Positions 1 through 5,222 of a stretch of DNA of 5,625 nucleotides are shown here, piece after piece (the stretch's first letter is position 1; each line of letters starts with the position of its first letter). Both the position numbers and the translations under genes were made by a program. Origin of the DNA: Cesiribacter sp. (GTDB taxonomy: Bacteria > Bacteroidota > Bacteroidia > Cytophagales > Cyclobacteriaceae); the NCBI GenBank assembly GCA_030147305.1, contig JASLAE010000082.1:1-5625 (forward strand). Reading direction: 5' to 3'. The notes under the pieces were generated by a model, which was not told the origin of the DNA, ran no database searches, and saw nothing but the letters and a program-made list of their open reading frames with translations.

Positions 1-1545
1 TTCATCGTCCCAGAAGTCCTGAAGGCAAAATCCTGTAAGGTTACCAGCCCGGTGTAGCCAGTGCGCTTCGCCACTCACTTCATAAAGCCTCAGGTAGCCG
101 CCAATCACAAATGCATAATCATCTAAAAAAGCAGGAGAAGGATCGGCGCCGGCTTTCTGGTTACGGCGTAGTTGGTTTCCTTCTTGCAGCTGGTTTAGTA
201 TAAAGGCTGCCTTCTGTACAGCCAGCTCCAGGAACCGCTTTTCTCCGAATGCTGCATAAGCATCACAGAGTCCTATAAGCATAAGGCCATTCCAGCCTGC
301 CAGAATTTTATCATCTAAGCCAGGTCTGATCCGCTTATTGCGGGCTTCCAGCAGCTTTTGCCTCGCTTGCTGTAGCTGCTGCTCCAGTTCATCCGAGCTC
401 AGGTTATGCTTCCGGGCAAAAGCATCATTGGCTTCGCGCCTGAAGAGAATGTTGCTCTTTTCCCAGTTGCCTTCTTCAGAAGCATTGTAATAATCAGCCA
501 TTAGTTCGGCGGTTGCGGTACCAAGCACTGCTTCCAGTTCTGTTAGCGTCCATACATAAAATTTTCCCTCTACACCCTCACTGTCAGCATCCAGCGCTGC
601 GTAGTAGCCACCCAGGGGGCTGAGCATCTCCCGCTCTGCCCAGTCAATCGTTTGGTAGACAACCTGCCTAAATAATGGATCTTTGGTGGCAGCATAGGCA
701 TTGGCATAAAGGCTCAGGAGCTGCGCGTTGTCGTACAACATTTTTTCGAAGTGTGGCACAAACCACTCAGCATCTACAGAATAGCGGGCAAAACCACCAC
801 CTATCTGATCGTAAATTCCACCCCAGGCCATTTCCCGCAGGGTGAGCCGGGCTTGCTCCAGGGCTTTTGCTTCGCCAGTGGCCGCATGGTAGCGCAATAA
901 AAATTGCCAGTGGCTGGGCATGGGGAATTTCGGTGCGTAGTCAAGGCCCCCATGTAGCGTATCAAATTTCTTGGCAAAGTTGTTATAGAGGTGCTCCAGC
1001 TTTAACTGGGTTATATTCAGCTCGTGTTGCTGTAAGCCAAAGCGGTCAACATCAGAGGCAGCAAGCGCCTCGGCAAATTTCTCGGAAGATTCCTCAAGGG
1101 CACTCCTGTTCTCTGTCCAGGCTTTCTTAATGCCTTGTAACAGCTCTATCCAATGGGTTTTGGGAAAGTAAGTACCGCCATAAAAAGGCTTCTGCTCCGG
1201 GGTCAGGAAAACATTCAGCGGCCAGCCCCCCTGCAGGCCCATGGCCTGTACGGCATCCATGTATATCTGATCAATATCGGGCCGTTCTTCCCTGTCTAAT
1301 TTAATGCAGACAAAGCCTTTATTCATCACCGCTGCCACTTTAGCATCCTCAAAACTTTCGTGTTCCATAACATGACACCAGTGGCAGGCCGAGTAGCCAA
1401 TGGACAAAATGATGGGCTTGTCCTCCTGCTTCGCCTTTTGTAGCGCCTCTGCGCCCCATGGGTACCAGTCTACAGGATTGTGCTGGTGCTGAAGGAGGTA
1501 GGGGCTGCTGGTTTTGCTCAGACGGTTGGTGGGCTTGTCAGTCAT
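1..1545 (-). CDS. DUF255 / YyaL-type thioredoxin-domain protein (3' end cut by window edge)
   Basis: The frame is open from the ATG at 1545 to base 1 without a stop, giving the first 515 residues. The family (YyaL, SPATA20/SSP411) is usually about 670-700 residues, so roughly a quarter is missing to the left. Residues 1-160 form a thioredoxin-like domain, with SPYLLQHQHNPVDW near the N-terminus, a CHWC (C54-C57) redox-type motif and the RPDID segment after it. The rest resembles an alpha/alpha-barrel of the N-acylglucosamine 2-epimerase or glycosidase type, with the family motifs HFEKMLYD (265-272) and DDKILAGWNG (411-420). No signal peptide is seen, so it is probably cytoplasmic. The biochemical function of the family is not established; a thiol-redox role is only inferred from CxxC. 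The start overlaps the stop of the upstream GSCFA gene (ATGA, bases 1542-1545), which points to co-transcription and translational coupling. Family assignment is very secure. Confidence 0.95.
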   Translation of the reverse strand, partial: MTDKPTNRLSKTSSPYLLQHQHNPVDWYPWGAEALQKAKQEDKPIILSIGYSACHWCHVMEHESFEDAKVAAVMNKGFVCIKLDREERPDIDQIYMDAVQAMGLQGGWPLNVFLTPEQKPFYGGTYFPKTHWIELLQGIKKAWTENRSALEESSEKFAEALAASDVDRFGLQQHELNITQLKLEHLYNNFAKKFDTLHGGLDYAPKFPMPSHWQFLLRYHAATGEAKALEQARLTLREMAWGGIYDQIGGGFARYSVDAEWFVPHFEKMLYDNAQLLSLYANAYAATKDPLFRQVVYQTIDWAEREMLSPLGGYYAALDADSEGVEGKFYVWTLTELEAVLGTATAELMADYYNASEEGNWEKSNILFRREANDAFARKHNLSSDELEQQLQQARQKLLEARNKRIRPGLDDKILAGWNGLMLIGLCDAYAAFGEKRFLELAVQKAAFILNQLQEGNQLRRNQKAGADPSPAFLDDYAFVIGGYLRLYEVSGEAHWLHRAGNLTGFCLQDFWDDE

Positions 1546-2522
1546 TTTTTTAATTGCTCTTCGAGCTTTGTGATTTCCTCTCGCACATCTACCGGATAGG
1601 GGAGAGACACTAATTTTTGCAGGGTCTTTTCTATGAACTGCCGATGTGCAGCAGATGTTGGATTAAAGGGCCTGTGATTAATTGCCTGCTGTAATACAGC
1701 CCATTCCTTTACAAAAGCCTGTGCCTCCTGGTTGAGCAGGGTAGAAGTGAATTTTTCCCAGATATACTGCTCGGCCTGCGCATTTGGATGCAGCAGATCT
1801 GCATTGAAAAACCGGTAATCCCGCAGATCATCTGTTACCAGCTCGTAGCTGGGAAAATAGTAGATCTCCTGTGGGTGATGCTGTACCAGCTGGTGACATA
1901 CCACCCGCAACAGGGCCTTGCTAACTGCATTAAGCTCCAGTGTATCTTTCAGGTGCCGTACCGGACTTACCGTCAGGATGAGTTTGATGGCAGGGTTGAA
2001 CTTTTTTAGCTGTTGCCAGAAAAGGACCAGAGCCTCCAGGCTTTCTTCTGCTGGTACCAGCCGCTTGTTGAAGGCACTTTGAGGTTGCTTATGGCAGTTG
2101 GCAACGGTTAAAGAGGGCTCCAGCAATTCGTAGACAAATGAAGTACCCAGGGTAAGTATTAATGCCTGGCTCCTGAGCAGGCTTTCTTTTACCTGCTGCA
2201 GCACTTGTTCCCCCTGCCCAACAAGGCTTTCTTTATCAGGAGCATTGATGGATGAATGAAGCAGAAAGTTAAGCCAGCGTTCCTGAAAATAAAGATAGCT
2301 TTCAGCAGGCGGAGCCTGCTCATCCAGCGACATGCGGAGCAAATGCACCAGGGGCAGGGGATGAAACAGGGTGCCAAACGGATTGACCAGCACCTTAAAT
2401 TTATGTTCCAGCAGGCGCCCACCTATTACGTCGGCAAAGCAGGATCCAACCGACAGCATGGGTTGCTGCAGGCTGAGCTGAAAAGGGGAGGGGCCGGGAT
2501 GTAGTTCAGTACGAAAGCGCAT
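1542..2522 (-). CDS. GSCFA-domain protein (SGNH-hydrolase-like)
   Basis: A 326-residue protein with the name-giving GSCFA motif at residues 26-30, followed by NPFGT (47-51), LTLGTSFVYE (123-132), ANCHKQP (141-147), VSPVRH (185-190) and DLRDYRFFNADLLHP (232-246). The family is common in Bacteroidota and alphaproteobacteria and is placed with SGNH/GDSL hydrolases. By analogy, Ser27 would be the nucleophile, Asn142 part of the oxyanion hole, and Asp242 and His245 (the DxxHP block) the rest of the triad. That mapping is my inference and the substrate is unknown. No signal peptide or membrane segment is visible. The ATG at 2522 is favoured because the conserved N-terminus (RTELHPG) begins at once and the promoter box lies shortly upstream. 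No SD precedes it (upstream TTTTTAATTAACCC), as is usual in the phylum. It is the first gene of a unit with the DUF255 gene. Confidence 0.93.
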   Translation of the reverse strand: MRFRTELHPGPSPFQLSLQQPMLSVGSCFADVIGGRLLEHKFKVLVNPFGTLFHPLPLVHLLRMSLDEQAPPAESYLYFQERWLNFLLHSSINAPDKESLVGQGEQVLQQVKESLLRSQALILTLGTSFVYELLEPSLTVANCHKQPQSAFNKRLVPAEESLEALVLFWQQLKKFNPAIKLILTVSPVRHLKDTLELNAVSKALLRVVCHQLVQHHPQEIYYFPSYELVTDDLRDYRFFNADLLHPNAQAEQYIWEKFTSTLLNQEAQAFVKEWAVLQQAINHRPFNPTSAAHRQFIEKTLQKLVSLPYPVDVREEITKLEEQLKK

Positions 2523-2578
2523 GGGTTAATTAAAAATAACTTTTGCAACAATGAAAGCAGATGACAGATGATTAGGTG

Positions 2579-2586
2579 CAAAGCTA
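2579..2586 (-). promoter_or_regulatory. Bacteroidota-type -7 promoter box for the GSCFA-DUF255 unit
   Basis: Read on the minus strand the site is TAGCTTTG, an exact match to the TAnnTTTG box used by the Bacteroidota primary sigma factor, and it continues as CACCTAATC. Transcription would start near 2572-2574, giving a leader of about 50 bases before the ATG at 2522. No clean TTG was found at the usual upstream spacing, so the -33 half is unsupported. An imperfect dyad (2585-2609) overlaps its upstream edge. Confidence 0.6.
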
Positions 2587-2609
2587 CAGAGTTGATATTA
2601 ACTGCTGTA
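2585..2609. repeat. Imperfect dyad overlapping the GSCFA promoter
   Basis: The outer arms are TACAG (2585-2589) and CTGTA (2605-2609). The inner arms are AGTT (2590-2593) and AACT (2600-2603) around a self-complementary ATAT, with one G/T mismatch on each side of the ATAT and one unpaired G at 2604. It touches the promoter box and fills the spacer upstream of it, where a repressor or activator could bind. A role as operator is inference; similar dyads arise by chance in A/T-rich DNA. Confidence 0.3.
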
Positions 2610-2614
2610 CCAGG

Positions 2615-2685
2615 TATCAGGCAATCATAAGATTCTACCTAAGCTGTTGAGCAGGTTCCTTAATCACTGGGCAACCTGCCTGATA
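2615..2685. repeat. Two overlapping inverted repeats in the rplI-GSCFA gap
   Basis: TATCAGGCA (2615-2623) is perfectly complementary to TGCCTGATA (2677-2685). GCAGGTT (2651-2657) is perfectly complementary to AACCTGC (2673-2679). The right arms share TGC at 2677-2679, so the two hairpins cannot both form fully. Neither is followed by a convincing T-tract, so these are not simple terminators. The stretch lies between the rplI terminator and the GSCFA promoter, in a 297-base gap with no recognisable gene. It could be a small structured RNA, a binding site or remnant sequence; nothing identifies it. Confidence 0.4.
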
Positions 2686-2770
2686 ATATAATAGCTATTT
2701 TATTAACGATTGTGCCCTGTTTAAGATCCAGACCCCGGTACTTAGCCCAGGGCCTGGTTCAGGAGGAAAC

Positions 2771-2797
2771 AAAAAAGGCGCCTTTGGAGGCGCCTTT
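2771..2797 (-). terminator. Intrinsic terminator of the rpsF-rpsR-rplI operon
   Basis: On the minus strand a perfect 9-bp stem AAAGGCGCC / GGCGCCTTT (extendable to 10 bp) closes a 4-6 base loop and runs into six T residues. It begins 22 bases past the rplI stop. The GC-rich stem plus U-tract is a textbook rho-independent terminator and insulates the ribosomal operon from the GSCFA unit. Confidence 0.93.
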
Positions 2798-2819
2798 ACT
2801 ATAAAATGTTGCGTTTACC

Positions 2820-3263
2820 TTATTCGGCTACTACCTCAAAGGAAACTTCTTTCTTCACTTCTTTGTGCAGGTCAATCTCAGCAGTGTAAGCGCCAAGGCT
2901 CTTTACATCGCCATTGATTGAGATTTGCTTACGGTCTACATCAAAGCCTTTAGCTTTCAGCACTTCGGCAATTTGGGTAGTGGTAACTGCACCGAAAATT
3001 TTGCCGCTTTCGCCAGCTTTTGCCGGAATGGTCAGCTTGGTTTCGCCAATGGCATCGGCCAGGGTCTGCGCAGCAGTTTTAAGCTTCTCAGCTTTGTGGG
3101 CTGCCTGCTTAATGTTTTCATCGCGCTGTTTAACGGCGCCAGGGGTAGCCATAATGCCATATCCTTCCGGAATCAGGTAGTTGCGGCCATAGCCAGGCTT
3201 AACAGATACCAGGTCATTGCGGTATCCAAGGCCTTTTATGTCTTTAATAAGAATGATATCCAT
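2820..3263 (-). CDS. rplI: 50S ribosomal protein bL9
   Basis: A 147-residue protein, the normal length for bL9 (149 in E. coli). The N-terminal rRNA-binding domain carries the family signature: KGLG at 10-13, then VKPGYGRNYLIPEG at 21-34. A long charged helix follows (about 41-75), then a C-terminal domain with GKIFGAVTT. bL9 binds 23S rRNA near the L1 stalk and helps maintain reading-frame fidelity. The start is the ATG at 3263: the protein there begins MDIILIKDIKGLG as in other bL9s. The frame stays open back to an ATG at 3350, but the 29 extra residues match nothing in the family and lie in the intergenic leader. The region before the ATG is A-rich (AACAACAAATAAAGAT) with no SD. It is the last gene of the operon, separated from rpsR by 114 bases. 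Confidence 0.97.
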   Translation of the reverse strand: MDIILIKDIKGLGYRNDLVSVKPGYGRNYLIPEGYGIMATPGAVKQRDENIKQAAHKAEKLKTAAQTLADAIGETKLTIPAKAGESGKIFGAVTTTQIAEVLKAKGFDVDRKQISINGDVKSLGAYTAEIDLHKEVKKEVSFEVVAE

Positions 3264-3377
3264 ATCTTTATTTGTTGTTTGTTTTGGCTGTTCGCCGCTG
3301 TGGTTGTTGATTGAGGTGGTTTTGCAGAACACCTTGCCAATCGGAAACACTGCTGCGGCGTACCGCGAACAACTAAA
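3264..3377 (-). promoter_or_regulatory. rpsR-rplI intergenic leader with competing inverted repeats
   Basis: This 114-base gap is long for an otherwise tightly packed ribosomal operon. On the plus strand GTTCGC (3290-3295) is complementary to GCGAAC (3365-3370), and CGCCGC (3293-3298) is complementary to GCGGCG (3355-3360). The two pairings share bases 3293-3295 and so compete, or combine as GTT/AAC plus CGCCGC/GCGGCG around a 7-base bulge. No terminator-like U-tract is present. A near-miss promoter box, TAATTTAG, overlaps the rpsR stop. A regulatory RNA role for bL9 expression is possible but unproven. Confidence 0.35.
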
Positions 3378-3629
3378 TTATTTAAGCGAATCGGTTACGT
3401 AAGGCATCAGTGCCAGGTGGCGGGCACGCTTAACAGCTGTGGCAACTTTTTTCTGAAACTTCTCGCTGGTACCGGTAATACGGCTTGGCAACAATTTGCC
3501 CTGCTCGTTTACAAATTTGGTCAGGAAGTTAGAATCTTTGTAATCAACATACTTGATTCCGTGGCGCTTGAAACGGCAATATTTCTTCCGGTTCTCGTTG
3601 CGCTGGATTGGTTCGTTCTGTAAGGTCAT
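3378..3629 (-). CDS. rpsR: 30S ribosomal protein bS18
   Basis: An 83-residue protein with the bS18 core KKYCRFKRHGIKYVDYKD (15-32), then LTKFVNEQGKLLPSRITG and the basic tail KRARHLALMPY. It binds bS6 as a dimer on the 30S platform. Only one Cys remains of the zinc-binding set seen in some bS18s, which is usual for the zinc-free form. Its ATG shares one base with the rpsF stop (TAATG at 3627-3631), so translation is probably coupled. Unlike every other gene here it has a perfect AAGGAGG ten bases before the ATG. In Bacteroidota ribosomes bS18, with bS6 and bS21, holds the 16S anti-SD out of use, so this SD may let bS18 control its own synthesis. Confidence 0.97.
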   Translation of the reverse strand: MTLQNEPIQRNENRKKYCRFKRHGIKYVDYKDSNFLTKFVNEQGKLLPSRITGTSEKFQKKVATAVKRARHLALMPYVTDSLK

Positions 3630-3991
3630 TATGCTTGCTCCTCCTTAACTTCTTTTTTGTTGAAATCGCCTTTTCTTCTTCTTTCGTTAAACTCAACACC
3701 ATGCTTATCTAAAGCAACGGTCAAGAAACGCAGAATTGCTTCGTCGCGGCGATACTCTGTTTCCAGGGTATTTACCACAGAAGTAGGGGCATTGAATTGG
3801 AACAGCACATAAAAACCTGTGTTTTTGTGCTGAATAGGATACGCCAGCTTACGTAGTCCCCACTGCTCTTCGTTTACCAGTTCGGCATCGTTATCAGTGA
3901 TAACTTTTCTGAACTTGTCGACAGCATCCTTTACCTGAGCTTCAGATAAAACGGGATTTAAGATGAATACCGTCTCGTACTGTTTGTACAT
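3629..3991 (-). CDS. rpsF: 30S ribosomal protein bS6
   Basis: A 120-residue protein starting MYKQYETVFILNPVLSE, with the conserved EEQWGLRKLAYPIQ stretch (41-54) and the GFYVLFQFNAP strand typical of bS6. The ferredoxin-like core is followed by a charged tail (NERRRKGDFNKKEVKEEQA). It forms the bS6:bS18 heterodimer on the 30S platform. It is the first gene of the operon: a promoter box lies 24 bases before the ATG and no SD is present (upstream AAAATAAATCTATC). Its stop overlaps the rpsR start by one base. There is no priB or ssb between rpsF and rpsR, unlike in E. coli or B. subtilis. Confidence 0.97.
   Translation of the reverse strand: MYKQYETVFILNPVLSEAQVKDAVDKFRKVITDNDAELVNEEQWGLRKLAYPIQHKNTGFYVLFQFNAPTSVVNTLETEYRRDEAILRFLTVALDKHGVEFNERRRKGDFNKKEVKEEQA
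3640..3646 (-). promoter_or_regulatory. Strong Shine-Dalgarno site of rpsR
   Basis: On the minus strand AAGGAGG ends 10 bases before the rpsR ATG and lies inside the last codons of rpsF (AAG GAG GAG CAA GCA TAA). It can pair over 7 bases with the 16S anti-SD. None of the other starts examined (rpsF, rplI, GSCFA, DUF255, coiled-coil, methyltransferase) has a comparable site, as expected for this phylum. Published work on Flavobacterium johnsoniae ribosomes showed anti-SD sequestration by bS21, bS18 and bS6 and noted strong SDs before bS21 and/or bS18 genes in Bacteroidota. Function as an autoregulatory site in this organism is inference. Confidence 0.75.
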
Positions 3992-4014
3992 GATAGATTT
4001 ATTTTAATGAGGTG

Positions 4015-4022
4015 CAAAATTA
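4015..4022 (-). promoter_or_regulatory. Bacteroidota-type -7 promoter box for rpsF-rpsR-rplI
   Basis: Read on the minus strand the site is TAATTTTG, an exact TAnnTTTG match, followed by CACCTCATT. The GSCFA promoter box has the same downstream extension (TTTGCACCT). Transcription would start near 4008-4010, leaving a leader of only about 20 bases before the ATG at 3991. No clean TTG was found 19-21 bases upstream; a TTG at closer spacing is probably not the -33 element. Confidence 0.65.
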
Positions 4023-4141
4023 TAGAATTTTTTGCAATTATCCATAGGTAAGCGCTTAAAATTAAGGGTTTATGCCCACCAACTGCCTGCTTGGCAATCT
4101 TTTTGCACCTGCTTCAAAGGTTTCAGCTCAACAGCAGACAC

Positions 4142-4172
4142 AAAAAAAGCTCCACCTTAGGCAGAGCTTTTT
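4142..4172 (-). terminator. Intrinsic terminator of the coiled-coil protein gene
   Basis: On the minus strand AAAAAGCTC and GAGCTTTTT pair over 9 bp. The stem extends inward through two wobble pairs and two C-G pairs to a TAA loop, and the 3' side runs on to seven T residues. It begins about 20 bases past the stop at 4193. Because the plus-strand side also ends in TTTTT it might work in both directions, though no plus-strand gene reads into it. The remaining DNA up to the rpsF promoter holds nothing I can identify. Confidence 0.85.
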
Positions 4173-4192
4173 ATAAAATGGATTGATAAACC

Positions 4193-5113
4193 TTATTTTA
4201 CACGGAATTTTTCAACACCGATCATATAGCCATCGGCATAAAGCTCTACGTTATATACGCCTTCGTCGAAATCGCTACCTTTTTCATACAGGAAGGTAAG
4301 CTGCTGGCGGGTGTTGTCGAAGAGAATATTTTGTTGAGCAGTGTAGAATTCTTCGCGGCCATCTACCATCATGGTGCCGGAACCGGTGGCAACATCGAAA
4401 AGTACGTTACCGTTCGGGTCTATCACGCGCAGCAGAATGTCTTTGCTCTCAATAGGAGAAACCGGGTTATCGGCCAGGTTGAAAGTAACTTTCAGCTTTT
4501 CAATTTGTCCGTCGCGGGCTTCGCCTTCGCGCTCTTTGCCACGCTTGTTTACAGCTGCAACTTTAATATTTTCGGCCTTCAGGCGAGAGGCAATCGCTAC
4601 TTTCTTAGTAAGCTCCTGACGGTTTTGATTGATGACGCGTACAGAGTCAGAAAGCTGGTTCTGTGTTGTTTTCAGTGTTGTGTTTTCAGCGTACAACGAG
4701 TCACTCAGGGTTTTAAGACGCGTAATTTCCACATCTTTTTCTTTAAGCAGGGTTTCATAGCCTTTTACTTTGGCGTTTACCTCATTTAAACGGCGGCGGG
4801 CAATTTCACCAGAACGTTGCAGTTGTTGCTTTTCTGCCTCAAGCTCAGCCTTTGCTTTTTCAAGCTCTTCAACATTGCCACCCAGGCTCTCAATCTCAGC
4901 AATACGTTTGTCCAGTTCGGTGGTCATGTCGTTGAGCTTGCGATAGGTGTCTGCCAGTTCAGTATCTTTGCTGGCGATTTCTGCTTTCATCTCCTGCTTC
5001 TCACGGTAATCCATGTAATAAACCACACCGTTGATGATGAGTAGCAGGGCAATGATGGCAATGATCAGGGTTTTGGTATTCTTACCAGAGCTTCTGCTTG
5101 TGTTGTCAGCCAT
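4193..5113 (-). CDS. Membrane-anchored coiled-coil protein, function unknown
   Basis: A 306-residue protein. Residues 1-14 are polar and basic, and 15-33 form one hydrophobic segment (TLIIAIIALLLIINGVVYY) that looks like an uncleaved membrane anchor. Residues 36-185 are heptad-like and rich in E, K, L and Q, predicting a long coiled coil. After a basic linker (KRGKEREGEARDG, 190-202) come about 100 residues of beta-type sequence with LRVIDPNGNVLFDV and a closing YNVELYADGYMIGVEKFRVK. The positive N-terminus suggests the coiled coil and C-terminal domain face the periplasm. I recognise this architecture (anchor, coiled coil, LKAENIKV motif, DPNG strand) as recurrent in Bacteroidota hypothetical proteins but know of no assigned function; such proteins are often mislabelled SMC-like from the coiled coil alone. 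It appears monocistronic: its own terminator lies downstream and a divergent gene upstream. No SD precedes the ATG. Confidence 0.9.
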   Translation of the reverse strand: MADNTSRSSGKNTKTLIIAIIALLLIINGVVYYMDYREKQEMKAEIASKDTELADTYRKLNDMTTELDKRIAEIESLGGNVEELEKAKAELEAEKQQLQRSGEIARRRLNEVNAKVKGYETLLKEKDVEITRLKTLSDSLYAENTTLKTTQNQLSDSVRVINQNRQELTKKVAIASRLKAENIKVAAVNKRGKEREGEARDGQIEKLKVTFNLADNPVSPIESKDILLRVIDPNGNVLFDVATGSGTMMVDGREEFYTAQQNILFDNTRQQLTFLYEKGSDFDEGVYNVELYADGYMIGVEKFRVK

Positions 5114-5170
5114 ATAAATTCAAGAATTGATTTGCTTATTAATGAGAATTAGAAAGAAATATTGTTTCGT

Positions 5171-5196
5171 TGATTCAGAAATTAATTTCCTAATCA
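5171..5196. repeat. 26-bp imperfect palindrome in a divergent promoter region
   Basis: The centre is a perfect 12-bp palindrome, GAAATTAATTTC (5178-5189). It is flanked by two mismatched positions on each side and then by perfect outer arms TGATT (5171-5175) and AATCA (5192-5196), so 11 of 13 base pairs match. It sits in the 109-base gap between two divergently transcribed genes, 27 bases before the methyltransferase start. The symmetry and position fit a dimeric regulator binding site, but A/T-rich DNA makes chance palindromes common. A smaller dyad, AATTC-AA-GAATT (5117-5128), lies next to the coiled-coil start. Confidence 0.4.
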
Positions 5197-5204
5197 CAAA
5201 TATC
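5197..5204 (-). promoter_or_regulatory. Possible -7 box for the coiled-coil gene (weak)
   Basis: Minus-strand GATATTTG differs from TAnnTTTG at its first two positions but keeps the TTTG end. It would give a leader of roughly 75-80 bases carrying the palindrome at 5171-5196 at its start. No better box was found in the gap, and no convincing box was found for the plus-strand methyltransferase; TATCTTAA at 5201-5208 is only a partial match. Confidence 0.2.
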
Positions 5205-5222
5205 TTAAAAAAAAATTCATAC

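Noticed and set aside
867..1130. An 87-residue open frame on the plus strand
   Set aside because: It lies wholly antisense to the DUF255 gene, has no family resemblance and is explained by the composition of the real gene.
2747..2757. Short palindrome CCAGG-G-CCTGG upstream of the rplI terminator on the plus strand
   Set aside because: Five-base arms with a one-base centre are too short to form a meaningful hairpin and have no T-tract.
2925..3314. Plus-strand open frames opposite rplI, one with hydrophobic stretches
   Set aside because: They are shadows of the well-supported bL9 gene; the hydrophobicity comes from antisense reading of K/E/A-rich codons.
3264..3350. An in-frame N-terminal extension of bL9 starting at the ATG at 3350
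   Set aside because: The 29 extra residues resemble no bL9, while the canonical MDIILIKDIKGLG begins at 3263; the extension is intergenic leader that happens to be open.
3373..3380. Possible internal promoter box TAATTTAG (minus strand) before rplI
   Set aside because: It misses the key TTTG ending, overlaps the rpsR stop codon and has no upstream TTG at suitable spacing.
4098..4109. A plus-strand TCTTTTTGCACC resembling the promoter boxes
   Set aside because: It misses the TA start of the box and points into the coiled-coil terminator and the antisense of that gene, with no plus-strand gene downstream.
4331..4789. A 152-residue open frame on the plus strand
   Set aside because: It is antisense to the coiled-coil gene, rich in F, V and C as expected from reading E/K-rich codons backwards, and has no promoter or family match.
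4193..5113. Reading the coiled-coil protein as an SMC or chromosome-segregation protein
   Set aside because: There is no Walker A, Walker B or hinge domain, the protein is only 306 residues and it has a membrane anchor; similarity would rest on coiled-coil composition.
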